DNA of 64,000 nt from Homarus americanus (taxonomy: Eukaryota > Arthropoda > Malacostraca > Decapoda > Nephropidae): positions 10,209,817-10,273,816 of the forward strand of contig NW_024756914.1 in NCBI RefSeq assembly GCF_018991925.1, in the 5' to 3' direction. Under the pieces are notes generated by a model. It had not been told where the DNA came from, ran no database searches, and worked only from the letters and a program-made list of their open reading frames with translations. Made by a program: the position numbers and the translations under genes. Shown here in pieces: positions 1 to 11,995 of this stretch. Within the stretch, counting starts at the first letter, position 1; the number at the start of each line of letters is the position of its first letter.

Positions 1-177
1 TTTACGCTACTTTTACTGTACTGTATCCATTCCTCATTATTTTTACGTTTAGTGTACTGTATTTCATTAGATTTTAATTTTTGTAGATTTTAATTTTGAA
101 AAAAAAAAATCATTTATTGTTTTTTTATCTATGTCGGACTTACACCTGAGGGTCCTAACTCAAATGTAGGGGTCTAG

Positions 178-178
<1 letters not shown>

Positions 179-230
<52 letters not shown>
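179..230. repeat. (TA)n microsatellite
   Basis: Uninterrupted TA dinucleotide run of about 50 bp, bounded on both sides by the near-palindrome TAGC/GCTA. Open frames across the TA runs (Tyr-Ile repeats) are artefacts. Confidence 0.97.
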
Positions 231-231
<1 letters not shown>

Positions 232-354
232 CTAGACAGACTCTCAATTTTTGCTGCATCCAGTTTTTTTCAAAGATTTGTCCCAAATGGCTCGTTATCT
301 ATTCTTTAAACGGATTGAGTTCATAAACCGAACCACTGTATCTGTATGTATGTA

Positions 355-551
<197 letters not shown>

Positions 552-665
552 TGGTTCTGTTAACCTAACTCAATCCGCTCCAGAAGGTCGTTCACAAACC
601 AAAACCATTGTTTGGTTTAATTGAAAGATCCATTTTTGAACGATTGAGTTCAAACCCAGGCCACT

Positions 666-949
<284 letters not shown>

Positions 950-951
<2 letters not shown>

Positions 952-1776
952 AGGTTCTAGGTTAATCTAACCAATCCGCTCCAGAAGGTCGTTTGTTAAC
1001 CTAAACCATTGTTTCAATGGGTTTTGGTAATTGGTTCCAGCTCACCTAAAATTTCCTAAATTCAACAACAAAAATGGTAGAAAAGTTCATTTTGAGGTGT
1101 GTATGTAGAAGGCTCCTGGATGATGATGATGATGATGATTTAGAATGGGGGGAGGAGAAGGAAGAAGAGAAGGCATTGGGGTGGAAGAGAAGTCACCCCA
1201 TGGTGCCATTTCACCCATAAAATTTTAGCTCTCTGGTTTAATTCAAGATTATTTTCTTTAAATCAACGCTGCACTGCATTATATATTGTCAATATATAAA
1301 ATATATTTCAAAATGACCAATAATTTGCTTGGAAACACAGAAAAAAAGCGTTTAGTTGAAGAGAGTCTCAAGCAAGATGTTACCTCCAGTGAAAACAGAG
1401 AGAGACTGACGCCTGTTTGCTGTGTTAAGAGGCTGGATGCCGCGCATTAAACTAGTCACTTTACCTTCAATTTTGTTCAATAATTGTTAAAATGACTAAA
1501 AAATTGAATATTAAACTTTTAAAATTATTGAATAGTATAAACTTCTTGATATTTACAAAAATAGTAAGGAATTTAAGCCCTAGAACCGATTAATGTATTG
1601 GCGGACTGATACTAAAGCTGGTTGCCCGGTCAGTGCAAGCGAAAACATGTTGAGGTCGGTTCGTAAGAAGTTCGTTAAGCGAATTTTTTTTCGTTAACCG
1701 AATTGAAGATCCTTATGGAAGGCAGTTCGTTAATCGAAATTACGTTAACCGAGGTGTTCGTTAAACGAGTCACTGT
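950..1776 (-). mobile_element. Pogo/Tigger-like non-autonomous element, copy 1 (left end eroded)
   Basis: The right end at about 1740-1776 reads as an inverted terminus: its reverse complement begins CAGTGACTCGTTTAACGAAC, close to the terminus of the element at 4226-6621. The interior (GATGATGATGAT run, GGAGGAGAAGG purine tract, CACCCATAAAATTTTA, the segment around GTATTGGCGGACTGAT) is the reverse complement of the interior of that second element, so the two copies are in opposite orientation. The left end runs into the TA array. No transposase frame is visible; it is probably a cross-mobilised MITE-like derivative. Confidence 0.7.
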
Positions 1777-1839
1777 ATATGACTTTTATATTCAAATTAT
1801 TCACTGTCTTGCAAGGATTCCAGAAATGCAAATTATATT

Positions 1840-2175
1840 CTCCTAACTTTAGTCTGATATATTATATAAGATAAAAACTGTAAGCCTAAAACCCTGGCTG
1901 GGAGGGAGGGAGGGAGGGAGGGAGGTGAGGTGATATGTTTGACAGTTGGCGCTGAAGGTCTAATGTGCGTTTATTTATCAGTCCTTAAGAGACTAAGCTT
2001 CTCTCTTATAAAATGCCGGTGAAATGACGCGAGAGAATATAATTTACATTGCTGGGATTCTTGTAAGATAGTGATTAATTTGAATATAAACTTGCTATAA
2101 TTTGCACTAGGCATAAAACTTTTAGTTCCGTTATCATTTAGTACATGTACACTACAAGTTTGCACTTAGGTCATT
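1840..2175. mobile_element. Fragment shared with the interior of the 62.4-63.6 kb element
   Basis: Starts near a (GGGA)n tract and contains TTTGACAGTTGGCGCTGAAGG, AAAATGCCGGTGAAATGACG and ATTGCTGGGATTCTTGTAAG. These recur with substitutions at about 62735-62960 and 63130-63360, inside an inverted-repeat element. No ends are visible here, so it is an internal fragment or a decayed copy. No coding potential. Confidence 0.5.
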
Positions 2176-2298
2176 TATTTCTTTTATGTTTCTTTTAGTA
2201 TGGTGTGTGTGAATGTAAATGGATGAAAATAAATGAAGAAATTTATGTAAATCTACCCAAAAATACAGTTGAAAAACTTTACATTATAAAATGTACTA

Positions 2299-2955
2299 CA
2301 GTCATCCTTTGGTTATCACGCCTAATTGGGACCGAGCCGAGTGCGTGATAACGAAAAACGCAATAACGAAAGTACAGAACCTATGGGATTTATTCTAATT
2401 GGATCCAGGCACCCAAGACCCAACCCCAATTTTCCCATTTTATGACCATTTACAGTAGACCCACGAAATATATAGATACGTAATGCTATGGTAAGTACCA
2501 GAAACACACATAGGCATGGCTAGGTTTATTACAAAGTGATGAAAAGGATACTGTACAGTGGGTAGTCCACAAAATATGTAGCTATGCTTTCTTTATTTGA
2601 GTCCCCCGTCAGAAGTGTCGGTTTTCTCATCGCTTCAGGATGCCCGAGTCCTCCGTTTTCTCTCAATCTTAGAGCGCACCCGAGACTTTGTTATTCCTTA
2701 GTAATGACACAGAATTTGCAATTGCAACTGGGGTTGCAATTGTTGAGGCAACTTAGATATGTCTGATTACAGCAAATGTGTAATTGTCAATTTGTAGGTC
2801 AAAGATTTTATCCTCAATAGATGTAGGTGAAGCAAATGGGTACAAACACCTGGAGGCAACTGAGTGATAACGAAATTGTCCTCTTGAAAAATGCGCTATA
2901 ACAGCAGGTGTGCAGATTTTGATGGAGGCGTTATCACGCCTCCATCAAAAAAAAA
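2299..2955. mobile_element. Putative pogo-like MITE ending in a perfect hairpin
   Basis: Begins ACAGTCATCCTTTGGTTATC, the ACAGT-plus-GTTATC/GTTAAC terminus seen in other elements of this window. It continues with repeated GTGATAACGAAA motifs and ends at a 15-bp perfect inverted repeat (2917-2931 and 2936-2950, loop TATC), followed by an A-run and a CA microsatellite. The right terminus is not a complement of the left, so the boundaries are uncertain. Confidence 0.4.
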
Positions 2956-2956
2956 A

Positions 2957-2957
<1 letters not shown>

Positions 2958-3021
<64 letters not shown>

Positions 3022-3040
3022 ACACCCACACCCACACCCA
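2958..3040. repeat. (CA)n microsatellite with (CCCACA)n tail
   Basis: About 60 bp of CA followed by CCCACA units. It abuts the hairpin at 2917-2950 on one side and the CAGTAGAGTCTG terminus of the next element on the other. Confidence 0.95.
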
Positions 3041-3270
3041 CACAGTAGAGTCTGTATTTACACGGTTTTTGTTTATGCGTTTGGTCATTTACGCGGTGCC
3101 TTGCCAGAATGAAAATGTTTTAATTACGCGGTAAATTTGGTCATTTACGCGGCGAGCGGCTGGAGAGGTCCAGACTGCCAGACCATTTTTTAACCCCGCG
3201 GTCCATTCTTGACCATACGCGGGAAGCGGCGCGGCGAGTGGTGCGCATTAGGCCGCTCTTACGTTATAGC

Positions 3271-3345
3271 TGACGTCATATGATGTATTGGACTGTGATT
3301 GGACCACGCATCCTTACCTCCCTCCGCCGCTAGCTGTGATTGGTT
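3271..3345 (+). promoter_or_regulatory. CRE and CCAAT-type sites upstream of the element's ORF
   Basis: A full palindromic cAMP-response element TGACGTCA lies at 3271-3278. Three ATTGG motifs (inverted CCAAT boxes) follow between about 3284 and 3340. All are within 200 bp upstream of the ATG at 3471. Such sites are typical of TATA-less CpG-rich animal promoters; use here is inference. Confidence 0.45.
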
Positions 3346-3470
3346 TAATGTAACATGACGTGCCCTGCCACGGGAGGGAAGAAGTCGCTGACCTAGCCGG
3401 GCCTGTCTCATTGTTCTCAGTCCGCGTATACAGTTCTCTCTTGTGCCCGCTATTCCCCTCACAACTCATA

Positions 3471-3851
3471 ATGGCTGCTGCGGGACCCCCACCACCAGAG
3501 AAAAACATTGAATTACCTGGACTAAGCCATGATAATGTGAAGGAAATCATCGAGTTGGGGGAGAAACTTAAGCTCATCCTTAACAACGACCCAGACAAGC
3601 ATCGATATGAAGTGTCTAATAACCATCTGACGAAATTTATGGAGCCATATATCCAGATCTATCTCGACAACATCAATGCTAGTCGTCAACGTAGTATTGA
3701 GGACTTCCTCGCCCGCAACCCACCACAACCACAGCCAGCCCAAGTCAGTGATAGTGATATTGACAGTGAGGATATGGACTTTGAGAGGTTTGTCTGGGAG
3801 GCCCTGCAAACCTCTGCGAGTAGTGAAAGTAATTTACCGGAGGGCAACTAA
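3471..3851 (+). CDS. 126-residue ORF inside the pogo/Tigger-like element
   Basis: Intact ATG-to-stop frame beginning MAAAGPPPPEKNIELPG. An in-frame ATG at 3360 lies in the CpG-rich upstream region and is less likely to be the start. The middle (GLSHDNVKEIIELGEKLKLI) and the SIEDFL segment followed by an acidic tail (SDSDIDSEDMDFERFVWE) resemble the acidic C-terminal tail that follows the DDE domain in Tigger-family transposases. No catalytic DDE core or CENP-B-type DNA-binding domain is present, so this cannot be an active transposase. It may be a remnant or a small regulatory product. Assignment to Tigger rests on element termini plus weak protein resemblance. Confidence 0.45.
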   Translation: MAAAGPPPPEKNIELPGLSHDNVKEIIELGEKLKLILNNDPDKHRYEVSNNHLTKFMEPYIQIYLDNINASRQRSIEDFLARNPPQPQPAQVSDSDIDSEDMDFERFVWEALQTSASSESNLPEGN

Positions 3852-4225
3852 TCTGCCCTCTGCCTCAGAACCAGCCACCATCCCCGTGTGCCAACCCATC
3901 TCTTCTACTAACGTAAGTGTTAAAAAACCTAATATTATTGATATTTCTCTTAATTATTAATTGTGTGTGCATACCATCATAAAATTAAGATGTTATTTTT
4001 ACTACAACGTAGGTATTGTGTCAGAAAAAGTGGAGTTTCGGGGTCGGCCCAGTCTCTATTTCAATTAATCCCATATGTTCTGTTATTTCATTTACGCGTT
4101 TCTCGTTTTACACGGACCTCCACGGGTTCAATTGACCGCGTAAATGCAGACTATACTATGTATATATTACCTGTATATAAACAAACTATTTTCTATAGAA
4201 ATAGCAATGATTTTCTGTATATGTA

Positions 4226-6621
4226 CAGTGGTGTCTCGGTTAACGAACGTCTCGGTTAACGAATTACCTTCCATAAGAATCTTCATTTCGGTTAACGAAC
4301 AAAAATTTGGTTAACGAAATTCTTACGAAAATGTTTCGACATGCTTTGGCTTGCTCACCAGCTGGAAGATTAGTCCGCCAATACAGAAATCGGTTCCAGG
4401 GTTTACATTCGTTAAAATTGGAGTAAATATCAAGAAGGTTGTACTATTCAATAATTTTCCAAGTTTTATATTAAAATTTTGTCATTTTAACAATTATTTA
4501 ACATAATTGCAGTACAGGGAACTAGTTTTTGGAGCACCCATCAGCCACTTCACTCACCAAGGCCTCAGTTTGTATCTCTGTTCAGTGGAGGAAACATCTT
4601 GCTTGTGGGTCTCTTGAACACAGAATATTTTTACGTTTTTACAGTACAATTATTGGTCATTCTGAAATTTATTTAACATATTGACAATATATAGTGTAGT
4701 TGTGAGGGCGCGTGTTTTTCCATCACCTACACCACCCTCATCTTACTTCTCTTATCTTAGTTCTTACTCTTACTCGGTTCTGTCACCTATTCTTTTGGTC
4801 GCATGGACATTCTTTTGGTAGCATGGTCATTCTTTTGGTAGCATGGTCATTCTTTGGTAGCATGGTCATTCTTTTGGTAGCATGGTCAAGGGTCTAGGCA
4901 CATGGGTATGGTAATTCTGGTATCAAGTCACTTGGACGGAAATAAAGGTAAAATACTGTGGGAGAAATGAATACACCTAAAGTACTCTAAAACAAATTTA
5001 TTACAATGAAATCAAAGGAAAAAAGATATATTATTAAACATATAACTACCAGGCTCAACTCCTGGGCTTATTGCAGACTCAGTACTTTCTTCTTTACTTA
5101 TTTTCTTATTTACTTATTGTCTTACTTTCTTTACTCAACCGTAATTACTCAGATCTTACACTCTTAAAAGCACACAACCTTACTGGTGTTACATTACATG
5201 GCATAACAGGACCAGTTCCTTGGCCCTGCTCACAATACATAGTACATGGCACTCATTGCAGATTACTTTACTCAACATCCAAGTGGTACTTCTCAGTACA
5301 GTTACAAGACCTTACTCAACATACACGTTAATAATGACATCAGCAGATACCCGGGTCCACTACCCAACATGGGATAATTATTTCCAACTAATTATCCCTA
5401 ACATACACGTTACAACGCTATCTGTGGACATATACTTCCAGGGTGCGTCCCAGGGTAGAACACCGAGATTCACGACTGTTGTTATGGTCGGTGGTAGCCA
5501 GTTGGTGGTAGCCAGACACATGGCGAGTCTGGGATCTGGCACCACGAGGCAGTGGAGCATACTAATCAGGCCGCATCGGTGCCATCGTTTCATATATGGT
5601 CCCTGCTGGGTTTCTACTACAACCGGGGCAGTTGTTGAGCGATGCAAGAATCACAATGGGATCGAGAAACATTGGAGCGGCGTCAGGGGACGGACTGGGA
5701 AGCATGAACACACAAACAAATCTCTTGTCTAGACGACAGACGTATTTACGTTATATTACTTCTTACACTGGGTGAATGACAATTCAACTGTTAAAGCATG
5801 AACACTGATGAACACTGATATTCACTACAATTGAATGAATTAACTGAATGGCTACACATAAACATATCTGGAGAAACATTGGAGCGGCGTCATGGGACGC
5901 TCGCCCTGCGTGATACGCGGGTATATATGTCCCTGAGTTGCCAGTGATCGCTACTCACGCAAAGACAATAATCACAAACAAACTAACTGTTACTCATTCA
6001 AAGATGACCCTCAGTTGACAAAGGTCTGGTGAATTACTTGAGTTGATTTACACAGACTAATTCAAGATTGAGCTTCCCAGGAGAAAGTGGAATAACAACG
6101 CATTGATAACTGTCTTCACAAAGGCAGGACTCTGGGAGGGAACACAAGTGTAGCGTCTATGGGGAAAAACACGTCTTCTCAGGGGTCGCTAACTCACTCA
6201 TGTTTTGCGGTCGTGGAGTTTAATAAGAATCATTAGTTAAATAGATCAGCAGTCACGTAACCATGACACAGTGCAGTGTTGATTTAAAGAAAATAATCTT
6301 GAATTACACCTAGTGAACTTAAAATTTTATGGGTGAAATGACAGCATCAAGCATGGGGTGATTTTTCTTCCACCCCCACTTCCTTCTCTTCCCCTTCTCC
6401 TCCACCCCCATTTCTAATTCCCATCATCATCATCATCATCAACCAGGAGCCTTCTACATACACACCTCAAAGTAAGTGTACTTAACTGCATTTTTTTTTT
6501 TTACTTTGTATGTAATTTTCGGTGAGCTGGAACCAATTACCCCAAATCCCATTGAAACAATGGTTTTGGTTAACGAACGACCTTCTGGAACAAACTGTGT
6601 TCATTAACCGAGGGACCACTG
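4226..6621 (+). mobile_element. Pogo/Tigger-like element, copy 2, with TA target duplication
   Basis: Left end CAGTGGTGTCTCGGTTAACG; right end is its inverted counterpart (reverse complement CAGTGGTCCCTCGGTTAATG). TA flanks both ends (4224-4225 and 6622-6623), the target preference of the mariner/pogo superfamily. The outer 500 bp on each side match copy 1 in inverse orientation. The central 4.75-6.2 kb part is absent from copy 1 and includes a 20-bp minisatellite. I see no transposase domain in the frames. Confidence 0.75.
4789..4888. repeat. 20-bp minisatellite, about 5 units
   Basis: Tandem units of CATTCTTTTGGTAGCATGGT with one single-base deletion. It lies inside the pogo-like element and has no coding meaning. 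Confidence 0.9.
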
Positions 6622-7883
6622 TAATGTATTTCACGGGTCAAAGGGAGGCTCAGGAACGTAACTCACGTATTTTATCTATTTCTGATGAAGAAAATTGATC
6701 CGCTTAACTTTGTTTCATATAACGTCGCGTTTTCAGGAACGTAACCCCGACGTTAAGCAAGAATTTACTGTACTGAGTTACCAAAAACAATTGATAACAG
6801 ACACCTTCCAACTGATCATGGGCTTTGATGACTTAGGGATATAGCACAGCCTAACACTATACTGTACTATACTCTGTACTGTACTGTACTGTACTGTACT
6901 GTACACAGCCTCACTTCATACAATACACTTGAATTAATGTAGAGTATTGTCTCAATTATAAAAGGAATTATTAGGGATAATCAAGTGTCTAAGTTGGGTT
7001 AGGTTAAGTTGGGGTTAGGTTAGGTTATATGGGTACTGAAGTGTCTAGAAGAGTTCAACTCCACTACAGTACTGGCATCATTCTCCATATGACTGCTCTA
7101 AACAACAGGACAATGACAACTGACTCTTTCCATCAGAATTTGGTGGGGGAGTTATGAGGTGCCACATCATCAACAAAACACAAACACTTCTCCTTACAAC
7201 AATATTCTAATTTATTCACAAGCTAAAAACAAGATACAAAACTAGTTAAGGAAAAGTGCAATAACAATGAATATCAGCATCCCAAGTCAGAACCGAACAC
7301 AACAGCAAACACCACAGTACAGCACAGGTATCAGCACATATATATGCAACTATAAAGAATCTAAATTCATCACTTTCTTATATATTTAACTCATAACCTT
7401 TTACTTTTGACTGGCAATTATTGTAAGGTTACAGAGTAGATTAACGGCTTTGGGACTTACAATCTTTCTAGCAACACATTATAAGACAGATCTCAAGGAG
7501 ACAATTAAAATCCTGAACAAGAGAGAAGACAAGAAACAATAAACTACAACCTGTTGAGTATCACCGACTCACTGTACACACTGACACTGTACAACAAAAT
7601 ATTGTACTTATCACTCACATCATCACAAGCTGTGTATCTACAATCAAAGACAAAAGTCGTGTCGCAGTTTTGTCCGAAGATTAAATATAACTCGTGAAAC
7701 ATTATGAGAGCCCTACCACAAGGCAGAGCGGCACCAAAAGTTTAGCCCTTCGGCATATTTTTTCACCAAATTTCAGTACACGATTTTTGTCTTTCATTGT
7801 ACACATACTACTGTACTTGCTTGACAGCCATACAGTAATAAATCTTTATAAAATAAAACCATTTACTTTTGACAGTTTCTCGC
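6622..7883. other. No gene seen; short repeats and transposon-end fragment
   Basis: Contains a fragment related to ACAGT-type MITE termini (about 6630-6775, with GGAACGTAACCCCGACGTTAAG), a (GTACT)n run at about 6866-6905 and GGTTAGGTTA tracts at 6990-7030. The rest is AT-rich unique-looking sequence with no credible frame or RNA gene. Confidence 0.6.
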
Positions 7884-9772
7884 CAACATCACATGATGGT
7901 GACCAACATCACATGGTGACCAACATCACATGATGGTGACCAACATCACATGATGGTGACCAATATCACATGATGGTGACCAACATCACATGATGGTGAC
8001 CAACATTACATCATGGTGAACCAACATCACATGATGGTGACCAACATCACATGATGGTGACCAACATTACATCATGGTGAACCAACATCACATCATGGTG
8101 ACCAACATTACATGATGGTAACCAACATCACATGATGGTGACCAACATCACATGGTGACCAACATCACATGATGGTGACCAACATCACATGATGGTGACC
8201 AATATCACATGATGGTGACCAACATCACATGATGGTGACCAACATTACATGATGGTAACCAACATCACATGATGGTGACCAACGTACATGATGGTAACCA
8301 ACATCATCATGGTAACCAACATCACATCATGGTGACCAACATTACATCATGGTGACCAACATTACATGATGGTAACCAACATCACATCGCAGGTGAGACC
8401 AACATCACATGATGGTGACCAACATTATATTATGGTGACCAACATCACATCGCGGTGACCAACATTATAGCGGTGGTAGCCAACATCACATCATGGTAAC
8501 CAACATGCATGCGGTAACCACTTGTCACATCATGGTAGACCAACATCACATGATGGTGACCAACATATATCATGGTGACCAACATCACATCATGGTGACC
8601 AACATTATATGATGGTAACCAACATCACATCATAGTAACCAACATCCATCATGGTAACCAACATCACATCATGGTGACCAACATCACATCATAGTGACCA
8701 ACATTACATCATGGTGACCAACATTACATGATGGTAACCAACATATCATGGTAACCAACTTATCACATCATGGTGAACCAACATCACATGATGGTGACCA
8801 ACATTATATCATGGTGACCAACATCACATGATGGTAACCAACATCACATCATGGTAACCAACATCACATCATGGTGACCAACATTACATCATGGTGACCA
8901 ACATCACATGATGGTGACCAACAATACATGATGGTAACCAACATCACATCATGGTAACCAACATCACATCATGGTGACCAACATTACATCATGGTGACCA
9001 ACATCACATGATGGTGACCAACATTACATCATAATTGAACCAGCATCATGATGGTGACCAACATCACATCATGGTAACCAACGTACATGATGGTAACCAA
9101 CATCACATCATGGTGACCAACATTACATGATGGTAACCAACATCATCATGGTAACCAACATCATCATGGTAACCAACATCACATCATGGTGACCAACATC
9201 ACATCATGGTAACCAACATCACATCATGGTGAACCAACATCACATCATGGTGACCAACATTACATGATGGTAACCAACATCACATGATGGTGACCAACAT
9301 TACATCATGGTGAACCAACATCACATGATGGTGACCAACATTACATGATGGTAACCAACATCACATCATGGTAACCAACATTACATGATGGTAACCAACA
9401 TCACATGATGGTAACCAACATCACATCATGGTAACCAACATCACATCATGGTGACCAACATTACATCATGGTAACCAACATCACATCATGGTGACCAACA
9501 TCACATGATGGTAACCAACATTATATCATGGTGACCAACATTATATCATGGTGACCAACATCACATGATGGTGACCAACATTACATCATGGTGAACCAAC
9601 ATCACATCATGGTGACCAACATTACATCATGGTAACCAACATCACATCATGGTGACCAACATCACATGATGGTGACCAACATTATATCATGGTGACCAAC
9701 ATTATATCATGGTGACCAACATCACATGATGGTGACCAACATCACATGATGGTGACCAACATTACATCATGT
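7884..9772. repeat. 20-bp minisatellite, about 1.9 kb, about 95 units
   Basis: Tandem units of the form ACCAACATCACATGATGGTG with variants at fixed positions (CATCATGG or CATGATGG; GTGACC or GTAACC; ATCACAT or ATTACAT). Higher-order groups of variant units recur: the block around 8000-8060 and the blocks around 9480-9560 and 9660-9740 repeat nearly exactly. That points to amplification of multi-unit segments. No long frame spans it. Confidence 0.95.
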
Positions 9773-11478
9773 TTCTTTATAGAATGGTAGCTGACATCAC
9801 GTGATGTTTCAACTTTGACCACCTTTTTGTGCAGATGAAGGGGAGGGGGGTATAAAATTATCCAACCCTATAAGAGTTAAATAAAAAATTATGGATTTAA
9901 CAACAAAAAACATTAAGAATATCTATAAAGTAAACTGACCCTAACTAACCAAGATGCAGTACAGTATACACCTCCCTGTAGGCCCGTGTGTATATAACTG
10001 GAGACTCTTGCATGTTTAGTACAGGACTGGATCTGTGGTCCAATTATCCAAGGTAAAAAACATCAGGACTACAGTATTATCTGCAGTGAGTCCAGCACAG
10101 TAGAATGCCTCAGACATCACCTGTGGAGCACATTAACACACCTCACTAAGTGACCTACCAACAATACTGTACTGTACTCCCCCACCACTGTGTTGGCTCT
10201 GTAACTTCATCCACCCAGAACCTGGCTCTTCCCAAACCTCAGCACGGGTTGACTCACATCACACCTCAATTCAGTGATCCACCCAACTGACCTCATCCCC
10301 ACATGATGGCACTTCTCACAATGTTCCATATTGTATCATATCATAATGATGACTGATGGTAAATGTGTTAATGTATATTGTACAGTACACACTCCAAAAA
10401 TTATCTTTACTATTTTGTGTGGAACAATACGACACAACACACTAAGGACTTTGACAACCCTACCGAGAACAGCGACGGCCACATTCAAGATCGTTTAGCT
10501 TGAGATCTCCCTATGGGGATTGCCCACATTTTGCATTCATGAAGCATAGGGAATCCTATAGGCGTGAGCAATGCTCTAGGATATCACTGGAAGTTTCGTG
10601 AGAAGGGGGTGGGCGCCCTAAGCACGCCTTAAGGATAAATCAATGTTGACTTAACTTAATTGCAATTACAAATGTTGCAATGCTTCTAGTATAGTCAAAA
10701 AAATAATCATCATACATAAATGATGAATTTCACTGATGGAGAAGGACATATATGGCATTTAGACATTCATACTCTATTCCCAAAATTTGATATTTCACGT
10801 TTGTTTACCACAAATCAGACCGCCAAATTTGAAAACCCATCTGCAGACAACACCATAGCAAATATCATTCAAGGCTCAAGGTGTGTTTATCTCAGTTGTA
10901 TTTCCTATGGATAAATGAGTATTTGATGAGGTTAGGTCAAACAAAAATAGAATAGCAAATAGCTTGCTGGTGTATTAGAATATTTTGTATATTCAATGTT
11001 ATTCATGAATCTAGTGTGAATATAGATGAAGGTCTTACTATAGAAATATCCCTTCAATTTTGTTGATGTCTTGAAGCCTACTCTAATCTAACACACTCAC
11101 ATGTGAACTCATATTTAATGTTAGTCGCATTTGTATATTTGAAAATTCACTCTCCACAAACTGGAGGTACAGCCGAGGTCAGGAGGCATACAACCATTGC
11201 CATATGACAAGAATTTTTCTTCTTTTTTTTCATGGCTGTGATTGACCATCCAAAGGCCAACCAGATAGTGTAGACTGTGCCTTTAGTTAAGACAGTTCAT
11301 AGTGACATCAGTGACCATGGAGGAGATTGTAAATAATTTGAAGTGAAGAACAAATTGGAGCAAGCAATCAGGCACCACTGCCGGCAGTAACCAAGTCGTA
11401 TTATTGGTGCCACAAAGAATTTCTTTCTTTTGTGTGTGTGCTTCCTCAAGGACTGAAACTGTGCCTACAATCCACCAT
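9773..11478. other. No recognisable gene
   Basis: AT-rich sequence with short G-runs (GGGAGGGGGG near 9842). I found no convincing coding frame, snoRNA boxes or transposon ends. A 65-codon open frame at 10720-10914 has no recognisable motif and is probably chance. Confidence 0.6.
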
Positions 11479-11850
11479 TCACAGGGAAATACAGTGTACA
11501 CAGTGATAGCACAAAGAGATATATTCGTTGATGAGAACTGGAAAGGAAATTACTACTTCACAGGGAAATACAGTGTACACAGTGATAGCACAAAGAGATA
11601 TATTCGTTGATGAGAACTGGAAAGGAAATTACTGTATAAGGAAATAATAGTTCAAAAACAAGAAACAAGTCGGGCTATCTAGAACGGCATTCAATTGCTG
11701 TCCTAAGAAAGTTTTTTTTTTATTCTGTGTTTCTAAAGGACTGAGTGGCCATATGATCTGTCATTCATAGCAAGATACAGTGTACATAGGGATAGCACAT
11801 AGATACCAACAACTAGTTGAAGAGAACCGGAAAAAAAGGGGAAAAAGAAG
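11479..11850 (+). repeat. 79-bp tandem monomers upstream of LINE ORF1
   Basis: Two near-identical copies of a unit starting CACAGGGAAATACAGTGTAC (at about 11480 and 11559), plus a decayed third at about 11768-11840. They sit 150-500 bp upstream of the LINE ORF1 start, where monomer-type 5' UTR promoters of some LINEs lie. The promoter role is inference. Confidence 0.6.
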
Positions 11851-11995
11851 ATAACTCAAACTGTCTTGGACGGACGAATGAGGGGAGGTTAAAACCATCA
11901 GAGGGAAGTTAAGTACTACTTTTTTTCTTTATTTTTAAATAGGTGTAGATCTGTACACAGTCTGCACCCCCCCCCTCCCCTCAACAGCAACAACC

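Larger units (their letters stand above)
3043..4160 (+). mobile_element. Pogo/Tigger-like element with promoter-like region and short ORF
   Basis: The left terminus CAGTAGAGTCTGTATTTACA is matched by the right end, whose reverse complement reads CATAGTATAGTCTGCATTTA. Both subterminal regions contain the phrase 'TTTACGCGG / TTTACACGG'. Length is about 1.1 kb, short for an autonomous Tigger element, which normally encodes a transposase of about 500 residues. Base composition between 3130 and 3480 is much more CpG-rich than the surroundings, and one ORF follows it. This is probably an internally deleted element that kept its promoter and a short reading frame. Confidence 0.65.

Noticed and set aside
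7694..9772. Possible CRISPR-like or direct-repeat array
   Set aside because: 20-bp units are contiguous with no unique spacers, and the genome is eukaryotic. It is a minisatellite.
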